A DNA stretch of 64,000 nucleotides. It comes from Tunturibacter empetritectus. GTDB lineage: Bacteria; Acidobacteriota; Terriglobia; Terriglobales; Acidobacteriaceae. A program made the position numbers and the translations under genes. The notes under the pieces are model-generated. The model had not been told where the DNA came from, ran no database searches, and saw only the letters and a list, made by a program, of their open reading frames with translations. This document shows positions 33,259-42,938 of the stretch, one piece after another. The stretch covers positions 2,108,001 through 2,172,000 of the forward strand of contig NZ_CP132932.1 of the NCBI RefSeq assembly GCF_040358985.1. The letters run 5' to 3'. How positions within the stretch are numbered: position 1 is the first letter of the stretch; every line of letters starts with the position of its first letter.

Positions 33259-36255
33259 GTGCGTATCTTTACCGTGAATCGAGAGAGCGGAAGCTCCCTG
33301 AAAAGCAAGACCAAGACTGTGTGCACGCGCTCCAGACGCTCCCGCATCGCTTATGCCGCGTACATGATTGCGTTTACGGCTCTGGCCGCCTCGTCCCTCT
33401 CGGCCCCGTCTCTTTCGGCCCAGCCGCTTTCGGGTCAGACGCTCTCAGGTCAGGCCGGATCGCTGTCCGGCAACGTCGAGACGCTGTGCCAGCCGCAGGT
33501 GATCGGTAACCGACGCATTCCCAAGGAGTCGGTGTTGGCCAGGCTCTACAGCCGGCAGAACGACCTCTACGACCCGCTGGTGGTGGAGCGGGACTTCAAC
33601 TCGCTTTGGAACACTGGCTACTTCGACGATGTGCGCATTGAGCGCGTCGACAGCCCTAAGTGCGTGCAGCTGATCATCTATGTCAAAGAGAAGCCGACCA
33701 TTCGCGAGATCAATTACAAGGGCCTGGGCGCGATAACGCAGTCCGACATTCTGGACCGCTTCAAGAAAGCAAAGGTACCGCTTTCAGTCGAGAGCCAGTA
33801 CGACCCCACCAAGATCAAACGGGCCGAGGTGGTGCTGAGAGACCTGCTCGCAGAGCACGGACACCAGTTCGCCACCATCCGGACCGAGGTCAAGACAATT
33901 CCGCCCGCGGCCGTCGCGATCACGTTCAATATCAAAGAGGGGCCGACCGTAAAGGTGGGCAAGATCGCCTTCCAGGGCAACAACAGCATCAACGATCGCA
34001 CCCTGCGCGCCGCGATGAAGAACCTCCGGCCGATCGGAATTCCGCACTCGATCATCCTCGAGAATCTCTTTGCGCGAACCTTCGACGCGAGCAAGCTGGA
34101 TGAAGACACTGAGCGCGTACGCCAGGCCTATCGCGACCGCGGCTACTTCAAGGCGCTGACCAGCGAGCCGACCACGCACATCCGCGACGCGGGTGGAATC
34201 AACCCATTTACTCTGCATCCGTCCAAGGGCAAGCGGATCGACATTTTGATGCCGGTAGAAGAGGGTTCGCGCTACAAGCTCGCCGGTATCACCTTCTCCG
34301 GCAACACCCACTTCACCAATACCAGGGCGCTGCGTGCGCAGTTTGCACAGAAAGATGGCGAGTACTTCAACGCAACCCTGTTCGGCAAAGGGTTGGATCA
34401 GCTGCGTAAGGCCTTCGGCGAAGGCGGATTCATCAACTTCGTAGGCACACCGGTCCCGACGATCGATGAAGCCAACAAGACGATTAAGCTGAACATCGAT
34501 ATCGATGAAGGCAAAGCGTTCTACGTCTCGCGAATCGAGTTTACCGGCAACACCATCACGCGCGACAAGGTCATTCGGCGCGAGCTCCTTCTGGAAGAAG
34601 GGCAGGTCTATAACAGTCGGCTCTGGGATCTTTCTATTCTGCGGCTCAATCAGCTCAACTACTTTGAGGCGTTGAAGGCCGAGCAGGACTCGGAGAGCCG
34701 CCAGAACACCGACGACGGAACTGTCGACCTGCTGCTGAAGCTCAAAGAGAAGGGCAAGAACTCCATCGGCCTCAACGGCGGCATCAGCGGGCTGTCAGGA
34801 ACCTTTGTCGGGTTGAACTACGAGACCAATAACTTTCTCGGACTCGGTGAGACGCTCTCGGTGCAGGCAAATATCGGCGACCTGTCGCGCAACCTGAGCC
34901 TCGGATTTACCGAGCCATATCTCCGGGACAAGCCGATCTCGCTGGGCGCGCAGGTCTTCACCAGCAAGTACGACTTCAACCCGTCGAAGAGCCAGTCGGC
35001 GACCGGCCAGGCGGCGGGAAACCTGACGACGGCACAACAGTCGCTGCTGACGAACTATAACCAGTCGACAACAGGGTTGACGATCTCGGCAAGCGAGCCT
35101 CTGCGGCATCTGTTTGCAAAGACTGGCGTGACTCGTGTCGGTATCTCTTACTCGCTGTCGCGGTCGTCCGTGACAACGTTCAACCAGAACACGACCAACG
35201 TCTTTCAATCGCTCGCGTTCCGGTCGGGCGTTGCGGGGCAGAATCAGCTGAGCGGCATCATCACTTCAGTCGTGACGCCGAGCTTCACCTTCTCGAGCCT
35301 CGATCGCGCAGTCGGACCTCACAGCGGCAAGGACTTCAACATCTCAATGCAGGTTGCAGGTGTGGGCGGTAACGTGAAGTACATCTCGCCGATTGCCAGC
35401 TATCGCCAGTTCTTCCCGATGAAGGGTCTGAGGGTGAACCGCGAGGGCCACAATGTGCTGGGTTACCGTATCCAGCTGGCTCATACGCAAGGCTTCGCAG
35501 GCGAGGTTGCCCCCCCAACGCATCGTCTCTACAGCGGCGGCGAATCGGATCTTCGCGGCTTCGACATCCGGTCGGTCGGTCCCTACACCTTCATCCCGAA
35601 TAAAGTTCAATACATCCTGACCAACCCCGATGGGACCTCGGTTCCGCGTGATCCGACCAACCCCGCACTCGGCCCGGTCCAGATTCCGCTGCCGATCTAC
35701 CGCATGGTGTCTATCGGTGGAGACACGCAACTTGTCTCGAACATCGAGTACCGAATTCCGATTGTGAATCAGGTGACCTTCGCCTTCTTCAACGACTTTG
35801 GCATGACCTTCGACGCGTTGCACGGCCAGTTGCGTCAGAGCACAGCGGGTCAGTCGTTGATCGATGGCGCGCAGTACGGTTGCCCCACAATCGTCAACGG
35901 CGCCTGCTTCGGAGGCCAGTCGGTGCAGTTCCCGAACCTGCTGAAGATAGTCCCAGGGACAAACTTCGTTCCGCGGGACTCTCTCGGCGCAGAGATTCAG
36001 GTGATCCTGCCGATCGTCAATGCGCCGTTCAGGATCTTCTACGCCTACAATCCGCTGCGTCTTTACAAGACCGTTCCGCAGGAGCTGGCGGTTCCGAACT
36101 CCGGTCCTGACAACGTCAATACCTTCAAGAGCTACTTCCCAACCAATGGAGCGGGTCAGTTCAGCTACCAGCAGGCGCTTCAGTTCTATGGGGCTGATTA
36201 CATCCTGCGTGAGCCAAGAAAGACCTTCCGCCTGACGGTAAGCACGACCTTCTAG
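33259..36255 (+). CDS. bamA: BamA-like outer-membrane protein assembly factor
   Basis: 998 aa from a GTG preceded by GTGAGGGTGT. A signal region (30-60) is followed by a Ser/Leu/Ala/Gln repeat (SLSAPSLSAQPLSGQTLSGQ). POTRA domains run from about 72 to 505 (RRIPKESVLARLYSRQNDLY, KPTIREINYKGLGAITQSDI, ITFSGNTHFTNTRALRAQFA). The barrel has GLGETLSVQANIGDLSRNLS, the VRGF-like LYSGGESDLRGFDIRSVGPY lid and the C-terminal EPRKTFRLTVSTTF. It folds and inserts outer-membrane proteins. Longer than the E. coli protein because of the Ser-rich lead and barrel loops. Confidence 0.95.
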   Translation: MRIFTVNRESGSSLKSKTKTVCTRSRRSRIAYAAYMIAFTALAASSLSAPSLSAQPLSGQTLSGQAGSLSGNVETLCQPQVIGNRRIPKESVLARLYSRQNDLYDPLVVERDFNSLWNTGYFDDVRIERVDSPKCVQLIIYVKEKPTIREINYKGLGAITQSDILDRFKKAKVPLSVESQYDPTKIKRAEVVLRDLLAEHGHQFATIRTEVKTIPPAAVAITFNIKEGPTVKVGKIAFQGNNSINDRTLRAAMKNLRPIGIPHSIILENLFARTFDASKLDEDTERVRQAYRDRGYFKALTSEPTTHIRDAGGINPFTLHPSKGKRIDILMPVEEGSRYKLAGITFSGNTHFTNTRALRAQFAQKDGEYFNATLFGKGLDQLRKAFGEGGFINFVGTPVPTIDEANKTIKLNIDIDEGKAFYVSRIEFTGNTITRDKVIRRELLLEEGQVYNSRLWDLSILRLNQLNYFEALKAEQDSESRQNTDDGTVDLLLKLKEKGKNSIGLNGGISGLSGTFVGLNYETNNFLGLGETLSVQANIGDLSRNLSLGFTEPYLRDKPISLGAQVFTSKYDFNPSKSQSATGQAAGNLTTAQQSLLTNYNQSTTGLTISASEPLRHLFAKTGVTRVGISYSLSRSSVTTFNQNTTNVFQSLAFRSGVAGQNQLSGIITSVVTPSFTFSSLDRAVGPHSGKDFNISMQVAGVGGNVKYISPIASYRQFFPMKGLRVNREGHNVLGYRIQLAHTQGFAGEVAPPTHRLYSGGESDLRGFDIRSVGPYTFIPNKVQYILTNPDGTSVPRDPTNPALGPVQIPLPIYRMVSIGGDTQLVSNIEYRIPIVNQVTFAFFNDFGMTFDALHGQLRQSTAGQSLIDGAQYGCPTIVNGACFGGQSVQFPNLLKIVPGTNFVPRDSLGAEIQVILPIVNAPFRIFYAYNPLRLYKTVPQELAVPNSGPDNVNTFKSYFPTNGAGQFSYQQALQFYGADYILREPRKTFRLTVSTTF

Positions 36256-36261
36256 AAAGAC

Positions 36262-36458
36262 AGGTCCTCCCGGACGGCCTCCCTGCGCGGGAGGCGGTCA
36301 CTTCGTGACGTGTATACCTTTCTTGCAACCGACGATCTGTAGTGGTCCTTCCGTTGGTCGGAAGAAAAGTTGATTCCGACCAGCGGGAGGACCACGCGAA
36401 GCTCTAAAAAGGCGTGTGAACGCCCGCGCTCCGCGTAGGAGGCCCGTCCGGCAGGACA
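36262..36458. repeat. Hairpin repeat element, copy E
   Basis: Left end AGGTCCTCCCGGACGGCCT is degenerate; right end GGCCCGTCCGGCAGGACA is at 36441-36458. Inside are the GGTCACTTCGTGAC stem, CTTCCGTTGGTCGG/CCGACCAGCGGGAGG arms, and AAAAAGGCGTGTGAACGCCC. It fills the gap between the 3' ends of bamA and the RDD gene. Confidence 0.85.
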
Positions 36459-36465
36459 AGATCCT

Positions 36466-37854
36466 CTAGTAGCTGCGCTGGTACATGCGGGAGATGCGGT
36501 CATGCCACCCAAGGCCGTCTTCATCCATCCACGCCCAAAGGAAGCCGATACCCAGCGGACAGGCAGCAAGGACCGTAGCGAAGATGCGTCGCCGCATAGC
36601 CGACCGCGTAGGGTTATCATCCGAAAAAGTGCAGAGGCCGACGCGGGCATAACGCATCCCGGGAGTCGCCTCGCTGAAGGTAAAGAAGAGAAGCTGATAG
36701 AGCAGAGTGAGAACCGCCAGAGTGCCGGCTGTACCGATAGCAGCGGTCTGCAGGCTCATGGGCACGCTGCTGGCAGCAAGATTTGCTGAGTCAGCAGAGA
36801 GCTTCCCGACGGTCAGCGCGAAGGCCGCGACAAAGCACAAAAAAGAAGCCGTAATGATGCACCCATCAACCATAGTAGCCATCAGCCGCAGGTTGAGAGG
36901 CGCAGCCTCTGGTCTGTGCTCAAGCTGAAAAGGTGCCTCTGGAGTTTCGACTGGCGCCGCGACAGGATGGGCCGCAAGCAGAATCGATGACCACTCCGGC
37001 GCGACAGACTCGACCACTGGAGTGGTAGAGATCTGTGCAGCTTCCACCTCAAAGATGCGAAGCTGCGCCGTCTGGCTGCCGTGCGGTGCCTGGTCGGCCT
37101 CCTCGCGCAACGGCCCTTCTGCCAGCCGCGGACGAGCCTTACGCGCCGCCACCAGCTGCCGCGGAAACTCGATCAGGTTAGCTGGAATCTCGATAGGAGG
37201 TCCGGACTCTTCAAAGATCGGAGCCTGGCGGAAGGCGATCTCCTCATCGAGAGCAAGAGTCTCTTCCTCATTTAAAGCTCCATACGTCTCGTAGATAAGA
37301 GGCCGGCTGGGGGGCAAGACTTGTTCCTGCAGCGGGCCACGGGTTGCGTCTTCATAGAGCCGCACCGTGAGTGCGGGGGCCGGAGCCTGAGCGGTCGCTG
37401 GAAGAGTGAGCGCGCGAGTTGCGGTGTCAGAGTGCTCCGCATTGGCGAGTCTCGGTTCGGCTAGCGCAGGCGCCGGAGGAGTCAGCGTCCACTGGTCGAG
37501 ATCAGCCAGCAGCTGGTACTGGGCGTCGGCCACGGCCTTGGCGCTGAGAGCAGCCACCTCGGCTGCCGCTTCGGCCTCGCGAATCGCAGCTTCGGCCTGC
37601 TCGGCGAGAAACGTGCGATAGCTTGGCGAGTTGGCGTACCGCTCCGCAACCGCCGCGGCGATGCGGGACGACCGTGTCTTCTCAGGACCAGGCTGCGCAA
37701 TGGCAGTGACCCCGGAGCCCGGCTGCTGCGTCCGGCGGGCGCGATGGGCGGCAAGACGTTGGGCTACCTGTTCCCTGAGCGCAAATGGTGCGCCCGCTTC
37801 CGTTTCGGCCCCGGTTTCGTCCAGTGGTAGCAGGTCACGCTGTGCAGAGCTCAT
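36466..37854 (-). CDS. RDD family membrane protein with long disordered N part
   Basis: 462 aa from ATG 37854; the frame is open 15 codons further. Residues 1-330 are Ala/Glu/Arg-rich without clear domains, including a coiled-coil stretch near 95-140 (AEAAIREAEAAAEVAALSAK). The RDD domain (about 335-462) has NLRLMATMVDGCIITASFLC, a helix pair, TPGMRYARVGLCTFSDDNPT and the closing GWHDRISRMYQRSY. RDD proteins are membrane proteins of mostly unknown, possibly transport, function. It diverges from lptD with 48 bp between starts. Confidence 0.88.
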   Translation of the reverse strand: MSSAQRDLLPLDETGAETEAGAPFALREQVAQRLAAHRARRTQQPGSGVTAIAQPGPEKTRSSRIAAAVAERYANSPSYRTFLAEQAEAAIREAEAAAEVAALSAKAVADAQYQLLADLDQWTLTPPAPALAEPRLANAEHSDTATRALTLPATAQAPAPALTVRLYEDATRGPLQEQVLPPSRPLIYETYGALNEEETLALDEEIAFRQAPIFEESGPPIEIPANLIEFPRQLVAARKARPRLAEGPLREEADQAPHGSQTAQLRIFEVEAAQISTTPVVESVAPEWSSILLAAHPVAAPVETPEAPFQLEHRPEAAPLNLRLMATMVDGCIITASFLCFVAAFALTVGKLSADSANLAASSVPMSLQTAAIGTAGTLAVLTLLYQLLFFTFSEATPGMRYARVGLCTFSDDNPTRSAMRRRIFATVLAACPLGIGFLWAWMDEDGLGWHDRISRMYQRSY

Positions 37855-37902
37855 TGTGCTCAATTCCAAACTCGCTTCCGTAAAATCGTTTAGCCTCAAA
37901 GA

Positions 37903-40662
37903 GTGGTGCGCCTGATTAGTCTCAAATCAAGTTTCAAGCCCGACGAACCTGGGATCAAGCCCCATGGGCAGCGCCGACGGCCTCTGCTCGCTCTGCTGTT
38001 CGGCGGCACGAAGCCGTTCCATCCCGTTGCGAAGGCTTGCGGCTTCTACTCCGGAAGCCTCCGAACCGCTGTTTACCTCTTGATAACTATCATGGTGCTC
38101 CCCGCAAGTCATCCACATCTGCGGGCCCAGCAGGTGACGACTCAGGCAACCCCCCTTTCTGATGCGCAAGATACGTCCTCGAGCCTGCCGGATGAGCGCC
38201 TGCCGGATGAGCCCGGCGCGGCGCGTTATCCAGAAACGGCGCAAAATCCACGAGCGACGCAATATCCGGTGGCCGAGGTGCTCCCCGCCACCGAGGACAC
38301 CACCGACGTAAAGACAGAGGAAGACACGCTGTCGAGAAGCGGAAGCGTCGTCACCTTGGATGGAGACGTCATGCTGACCTATCGCGATCGCATCGTAAAG
38401 GCCGATCACATCGAGTTCGATCAGGCCTCAGGCGAGCTCACCGCGACGGGGCATCTGCACGTAAGCGGTGGCGCAAACCACGAGGACCTCACCGCCAGCC
38501 ACGGCACCATGAATCTCAAGCAGCAGACGGCGACCTTTTACGACGTCACCGGCTCTGTCGGGCTCAAGAGCGCAGGCCACACGCTCACCTACTCCAGCAG
38601 CAATCCGTTTCTGTTCACCGGCCGCATGGTCGTACGGACAGGGCCGCAGTCCTATGAGATCTACGACGGCACCTTGACCACCTGTCAGCTCCCGCACCCC
38701 GACTGGATGCTCTACGCAGGAAAGTTTGCGGTCGACAGCGAGAAGGCGAAGGCCCAGAACAGCACCTTCCGGCTGATGAATATCCCTGTGCTCTTTTTGC
38801 CCTACGTAACCCACCCAACGGACTCCGAGCAGAGGCAGACCGGCTTCATGATCCCGGTGCCGGGTTACTCATCGACCAAGGGATTCACCCTCGGCGAGGA
38901 GTTTTACTGGGCGATCAACCGCAGCACCGACCTCACCGTAGGCGCGCAGTATTACTCCCTCCGCGGGTGGGAGCAGTCAGCAACGTTTCGATACCGCGGA
39001 CTAGGCAATGACTTTGCGAAGGCCCGATACACCGGCCTGCTCGACCGTGGCATCTTCACCAGCGGCGTGTACCTGAATCAAGGCGGAGAAGATGCGACGG
39101 TTTCGGGGCGTCACGACTTCACTTCGCAGACGAGAGTAGTCGGGGATGTGGAGTATCTGAGTTCGTACGCCTATCGCGAGGCATTTGCCGAGAACTTCAG
39201 CGTCGCAGTGTCGAGCGACATCCTTTCGATCGTCTATGGCGTGCATCAGTGGGACGGATACTCCGCGTCGGCCCGTGTGGATCGATATCAGGGCCTGAAA
39301 CAGGCTGGCGTAGCCGCGACCCCGACCACGCCGGCAATCCCGGAAGAACAGGTGAAGATCTTTCATGCGCCGTCGCTCGACTTCACCAGCACCGAGCACG
39401 AGATCGGCCGGACCGGACTGCTGTGGAGCATAGACGCCTCCCACGCCGGACTGTCCCGCGTGCAGCCGGACTTCTCTACCGGCGGGCTTACCCAGCGGTT
39501 CGACCTGCATCCCGAGCTCTCCTATCGTCTCGGCTTCGATGGATGGCACATGCTCGCGTCGATAGGCGCTCGCGAGACCGCGTACTCCAGAAGCAGGCAG
39601 GTTCCCTACGCCCCGATCGGAGTTCCAGTCGAGCTTCCCAACCCTCTCAACCGGTCCGATGTTGAGGTTGAGGCAGATCTGCGGGCGCCTGTGGTGGAGC
39701 GGACCTTCGATTCGCCACGCGTCGAAAAGCTCTTCGGCGGAAACGACGTGAAGCACACCATCGAGCCGGAGCTGACCTACCGCTACGTCACCGGCGTGAA
39801 CAACTTCTTGAGCGTCCTGCGCTTCGACGATGCCGATATCGTAAGCAACACCAACGAACTGGAGTACGGAGTGACCCAGCGGCTGTTCCTGCGGCCCACA
39901 AAGGCCCGTCCCTGCAAAGAAAGACCCACGACCACCGCGCAGACCCAGTACTGGGATGACGATAGCGGCAAGGTTCAGACCAGGGGACAGGGTGGCAGCG
40001 AGAAAGATGCGCTGCCCAACTGCGGCAGTCATCCGCTGCTCAGCTGGCGGCTGACGCAGAAGCACTTCTTCAACGAGAACTTCGGCGGAGCCGTCATCAA
40101 CGGCCGGCGAAACATCTTCGACACGACGCTGAACTTCTCAGGAATCGCATTTCTCACCGAGCCCAGGGCCATCTCCCCTCTGGTCTCCCGTCTGCGCCTG
40201 CGCACCTCCTCGCACATGGACGTGGAGTGGGACTTCGATCTCGACACCGGCGCAAAGAAGTTTACCTCCAACAACGTATTCGTGGACGTGCATCAGAACA
40301 ACGTCTTTGCCGGCCTCAGCTACGCGCGGTTGAACGCTCCGGGCCGCTTCTATACTGAAGGAGTAACCTCGGCAGTCTCGGACTTCAATCAGCTGCGGCT
40401 GCTCCTGGGCTACGGTTCGCCGACCAAGCCGGGCCTCGGAGTGGCAGGCAACGTAGGGCTGGATCTCAACGCAAATAACACCGGCCTGGTGCAGTACGGT
40501 GCCGTGCAGGGGTCCTATAACTGGGACTGCTGCGGATTCAGCGTCGAGGTTCGCAAGTACGAGCTGGGCTCGGTGCGAAATGAGACCACGGAGAGATTCA
40601 ACTTCACCCTGCTGAACATCGGAACAGCGGGCAATCTGCGGCGTGCAGCCAGCCTCTTCTAA
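37903..40662 (+). CDS. lptD: LPS-assembly protein LptD
   Basis: 919 aa from GTG 37903. A late signal segment (about 50-75, TAVYLLITIMVLPASHPHLR) is followed by a disordered stretch, then the OstA/LptA-like beta-jellyroll (145-260: LDGDVMLTYRDRIVKADHIE, EFDQASGELTATGHLHVSGG). The barrel starts near 300 with FPVLPYVTHP-like VLFLPYVTHPTDSEQRQTGF and runs to LLNIGTAGNLRRAASLF. Delivers lipopolysaccharide to the outer leaflet. The long basic lead before the signal suggests that the true start may be later. No lptE is seen. Confidence 0.93.
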   Translation: MVRLISLKSSFKPDEPGIKPHGQRRRPLLALLFGGTKPFHPVAKACGFYSGSLRTAVYLLITIMVLPASHPHLRAQQVTTQATPLSDAQDTSSSLPDERLPDEPGAARYPETAQNPRATQYPVAEVLPATEDTTDVKTEEDTLSRSGSVVTLDGDVMLTYRDRIVKADHIEFDQASGELTATGHLHVSGGANHEDLTASHGTMNLKQQTATFYDVTGSVGLKSAGHTLTYSSSNPFLFTGRMVVRTGPQSYEIYDGTLTTCQLPHPDWMLYAGKFAVDSEKAKAQNSTFRLMNIPVLFLPYVTHPTDSEQRQTGFMIPVPGYSSTKGFTLGEEFYWAINRSTDLTVGAQYYSLRGWEQSATFRYRGLGNDFAKARYTGLLDRGIFTSGVYLNQGGEDATVSGRHDFTSQTRVVGDVEYLSSYAYREAFAENFSVAVSSDILSIVYGVHQWDGYSASARVDRYQGLKQAGVAATPTTPAIPEEQVKIFHAPSLDFTSTEHEIGRTGLLWSIDASHAGLSRVQPDFSTGGLTQRFDLHPELSYRLGFDGWHMLASIGARETAYSRSRQVPYAPIGVPVELPNPLNRSDVEVEADLRAPVVERTFDSPRVEKLFGGNDVKHTIEPELTYRYVTGVNNFLSVLRFDDADIVSNTNELEYGVTQRLFLRPTKARPCKERPTTTAQTQYWDDDSGKVQTRGQGGSEKDALPNCGSHPLLSWRLTQKHFFNENFGGAVINGRRNIFDTTLNFSGIAFLTEPRAISPLVSRLRLRTSSHMDVEWDFDLDTGAKKFTSNNVFVDVHQNNVFAGLSYARLNAPGRFYTEGVTSAVSDFNQLRLLLGYGSPTKPGLGVAGNVGLDLNANNTGLVQYGAVQGSYNWDCCGFSVEVRKYELGSVRNETTERFNFTLLNIGTAGNLRRAASLF

Positions 40663-40747
40663 GGCGCCGAAGTCGCGCTCTTCCGGGGACCGCTCCAAGG
40701 GGTCCGAAGCCTTGTAAATCGGCTCTGCGTGAGATAATCGAGGTATT

Positions 40748-41746
40748 GTGTTGATCGCTGTGAAGCCGTTCCGAACCCTGATCTTTGCCTTTACGCTGGC
40801 CGCCCTCGGCTGCCATGCACAGACCTCTCCGCAGACTGTGCCCCCTGGTGCCGGCGATGCTTCGGGCAAGCTCTCTCCTGAGCTCACGCGAAGGGTAGAA
40901 GTGCTCATCCGTTCCAGGGCGTCGATTCCTCCAGGCTATGTGATTCAGATCGGATCTCGTACCCGCAGCGACGTGCCAGGCTTTGACAAAATCAGCGTAT
41001 CGTTCTTGGCCGACGGCAAGTCCAGCAAGCCCGCCGAATTTCTGCTCTCGACTGACGGCAATACCTTGGCTCAATTCAGTAAGTTCGACATCAGCAAGGA
41101 TCCAAAGCTCCTCGTAAGCGGCGATGGCCGGCCTTCACGCGGCGGTCCCGCAAACGCGCCCGTGCTCATCGTCGGCTTTGACGACCTCGAGTGCCCCTAC
41201 TGCGCAAAGATGCACGAGCAGCTCTTTCCCGCGTTGACCGAGCGCTATAAGGATCAGATTCATATCGTCTATCGCGACTTCCCGCTGGATCAGCATCCCT
41301 GGGCCATGCGCGCGGCGATTGATACCAACTGCGTAGGCGCCCACAGCCCTATGGGCTATTGGAATCTGGTGGACTACATCCACGCTCACGCCGCAGAACT
41401 CGGCGGCACAGACAAGAGTCTCGCCAAGGCTAACGAGACGCTCGACACCCTCGCGCGCGACGAAGGGAAGAAACAGAACCTCAACGCGGAGTCGCTGAAT
41501 GCGTGCCTCGCCAAGCAGGATGACACGGCCATCAAAGCGTCGATCAAGCTGGGCGAAAGCCTGGGGGTAGACTCCACGCCGGCGCTCTTCATCAACGGAG
41601 AAAAGGTGGAGGGAGCGCAGCCCCTCGAGGACGTGTATCGTATGATCGATAGCGCGCTGATTGCCTCCGGGCAGACGCCTCCACCGCCGCCGACACCAAT
41701 TCAGGCACAGCCTCAAACCCCGCCGGCGACCAAACCCGGCAACTAG
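40748..41746 (+). CDS. DsbA-like thioredoxin-fold protein
   Basis: 332 aa from GTG. A signal peptide ends near LAALGCHAQ. A first domain (40-125, VEVLIRSRASIPPGYVIQIG) resembles the N part of DsbC/DsbG-like proteins. The DsbA-type domain has FDDLECPYCAKMHEQLFPAL with the redox pair Cys149/Cys152, and the cis-Pro loop DSTPALFINGEK. Probably oxidises or isomerises disulfides of envelope proteins. It is followed 22 bp later by a SurA-like lipoprotein gene, and LptD, upstream, needs disulfides in some bacteria, so the grouping makes sense. Confidence 0.92.
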   Translation: MLIAVKPFRTLIFAFTLAALGCHAQTSPQTVPPGAGDASGKLSPELTRRVEVLIRSRASIPPGYVIQIGSRTRSDVPGFDKISVSFLADGKSSKPAEFLLSTDGNTLAQFSKFDISKDPKLLVSGDGRPSRGGPANAPVLIVGFDDLECPYCAKMHEQLFPALTERYKDQIHIVYRDFPLDQHPWAMRAAIDTNCVGAHSPMGYWNLVDYIHAHAAELGGTDKSLAKANETLDTLARDEGKKQNLNAESLNACLAKQDDTAIKASIKLGESLGVDSTPALFINGEKVEGAQPLEDVYRMIDSALIASGQTPPPPPTPIQAQPQTPPATKPGN

Positions 41747-41768
41747 CAGAAGAATGCAGGAGATCTGG

Positions 41769-42896
41769 ATGCGGAATACGGATGTGCCGAGCTTGTCGGC
41801 CGAGAACGAACGTACTTCTAACACGCGCTCCTATCGCACCGCCTCGATTCCATTGCTCCCATTGCTGTTGACGATGGCTGCCGGGCTCTTGCCGGTTGCA
41901 GGATGCAACCACGGTCACAACGCCGACGTCGTCGCCACGGTCAACGGCCACGCCATCATGCAGGCCGACCTCGAGAAAGCCTACAAACTGCAACTCGGAG
42001 ATGCCGCCCAACAACAGCAGCAGCCCTCGCCCGAACAGGCCGATTCGCTGCGCCTGAACCTCCTCCGCGAGTTGATCGATGAAGAGATCGTCGAACAGCG
42101 CGCCGCGAAGATGAACCTCACCGCGACCAACGAAGAGGTCGATGCAAAGCTAGCCGAGATGAAGGCTCCTTACACGGAGGAGCAGTTTCAGCAACGCCTG
42201 AAGGCCAGCAATCAGACCATCGACGATGTAAAGCATTCATTGCGTCGCAGCCTCACCATCAACAAGCTGCTCAACAAAGAGATCAACTCCAAGATCACCG
42301 TCACCGACGCCGATGTGGCCAGCTACTACAACCAGCACAAGGCCGAGTTCAATCTGCTTGAGACCAAGTACCGCCTCGCAACCATTCAGGTGACCGGTCA
42401 ACCGTCGCCTCAGCCGGGAAACCTGCAGGGAAGCAAAGCGACCAACGACGTCGAAGCGAAGAAGAAGATTCAGGCGTTGAAAAATCGCCTGGACAGCGGC
42501 GAGGACTTCGGCACCATCGCCAGCAACTGGTCCGAGCAGCCCCAGACCGCGCCCAACGGCGGAGAAATGGGCTTCGTCGACGAGTCGCAGCTGCACCAGG
42601 ATCCCACCGCCTTCAACGCCATTACCAAGCTGAAGGCCGGCCAGATCACCGACATCCTTCCGCTGCTCGATGCTCAGACGAAGCGCCCCGCCGGTTACGC
42701 AATCTACAAGCTGATCTCCCGCGACCCCGCAGGCCAGCGCGATGTCAACGATCCCCGTGTCCAGCAGGCCATCCGCCAGCAGTTGCGCGATGTGCGTTCG
42801 CAGCTGCTCAAGAGCGCCTACCTGGAGATGGTGCACGATCAGGCCAAGGTGGAGAACTTCTTCGCCGAACAGATCTTCAAGACCGACGCCCACTAA
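41769..42896 (+). CDS. SurA/PpiC-like peptidyl-prolyl isomerase lipoprotein
   Basis: 375 aa from ATG 41769, with CAGGAGA six bases upstream; the frame is open before it. The lipobox PVAGC puts the lipid Cys near 46. A SurA_N-like helical domain (55-180: ATVNGHAIMQADLEKAYKLQ, LRLNLLRELIDEEIVEQRAA) precedes a parvulin domain (205-330) with GEDFGTIASNWSEQPQTAPN and GGEMGFVDESQL. Predicted chaperone for outer-membrane protein precursors. It sits in the lptD/dsbA-like run. Confidence 0.9.
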   Translation: MRNTDVPSLSAENERTSNTRSYRTASIPLLPLLLTMAAGLLPVAGCNHGHNADVVATVNGHAIMQADLEKAYKLQLGDAAQQQQQPSPEQADSLRLNLLRELIDEEIVEQRAAKMNLTATNEEVDAKLAEMKAPYTEEQFQQRLKASNQTIDDVKHSLRRSLTINKLLNKEINSKITVTDADVASYYNQHKAEFNLLETKYRLATIQVTGQPSPQPGNLQGSKATNDVEAKKKIQALKNRLDSGEDFGTIASNWSEQPQTAPNGGEMGFVDESQLHQDPTAFNAITKLKAGQITDILPLLDAQTKRPAGYAIYKLISRDPAGQRDVNDPRVQQAIRQQLRDVRSQLLKSAYLEMVHDQAKVENFFAEQIFKTDAH

Positions 42897-42938
42897 CTCT
42901 CCAAATAATATCGCCACTCATCTCTCTCGGGAGGTCTC

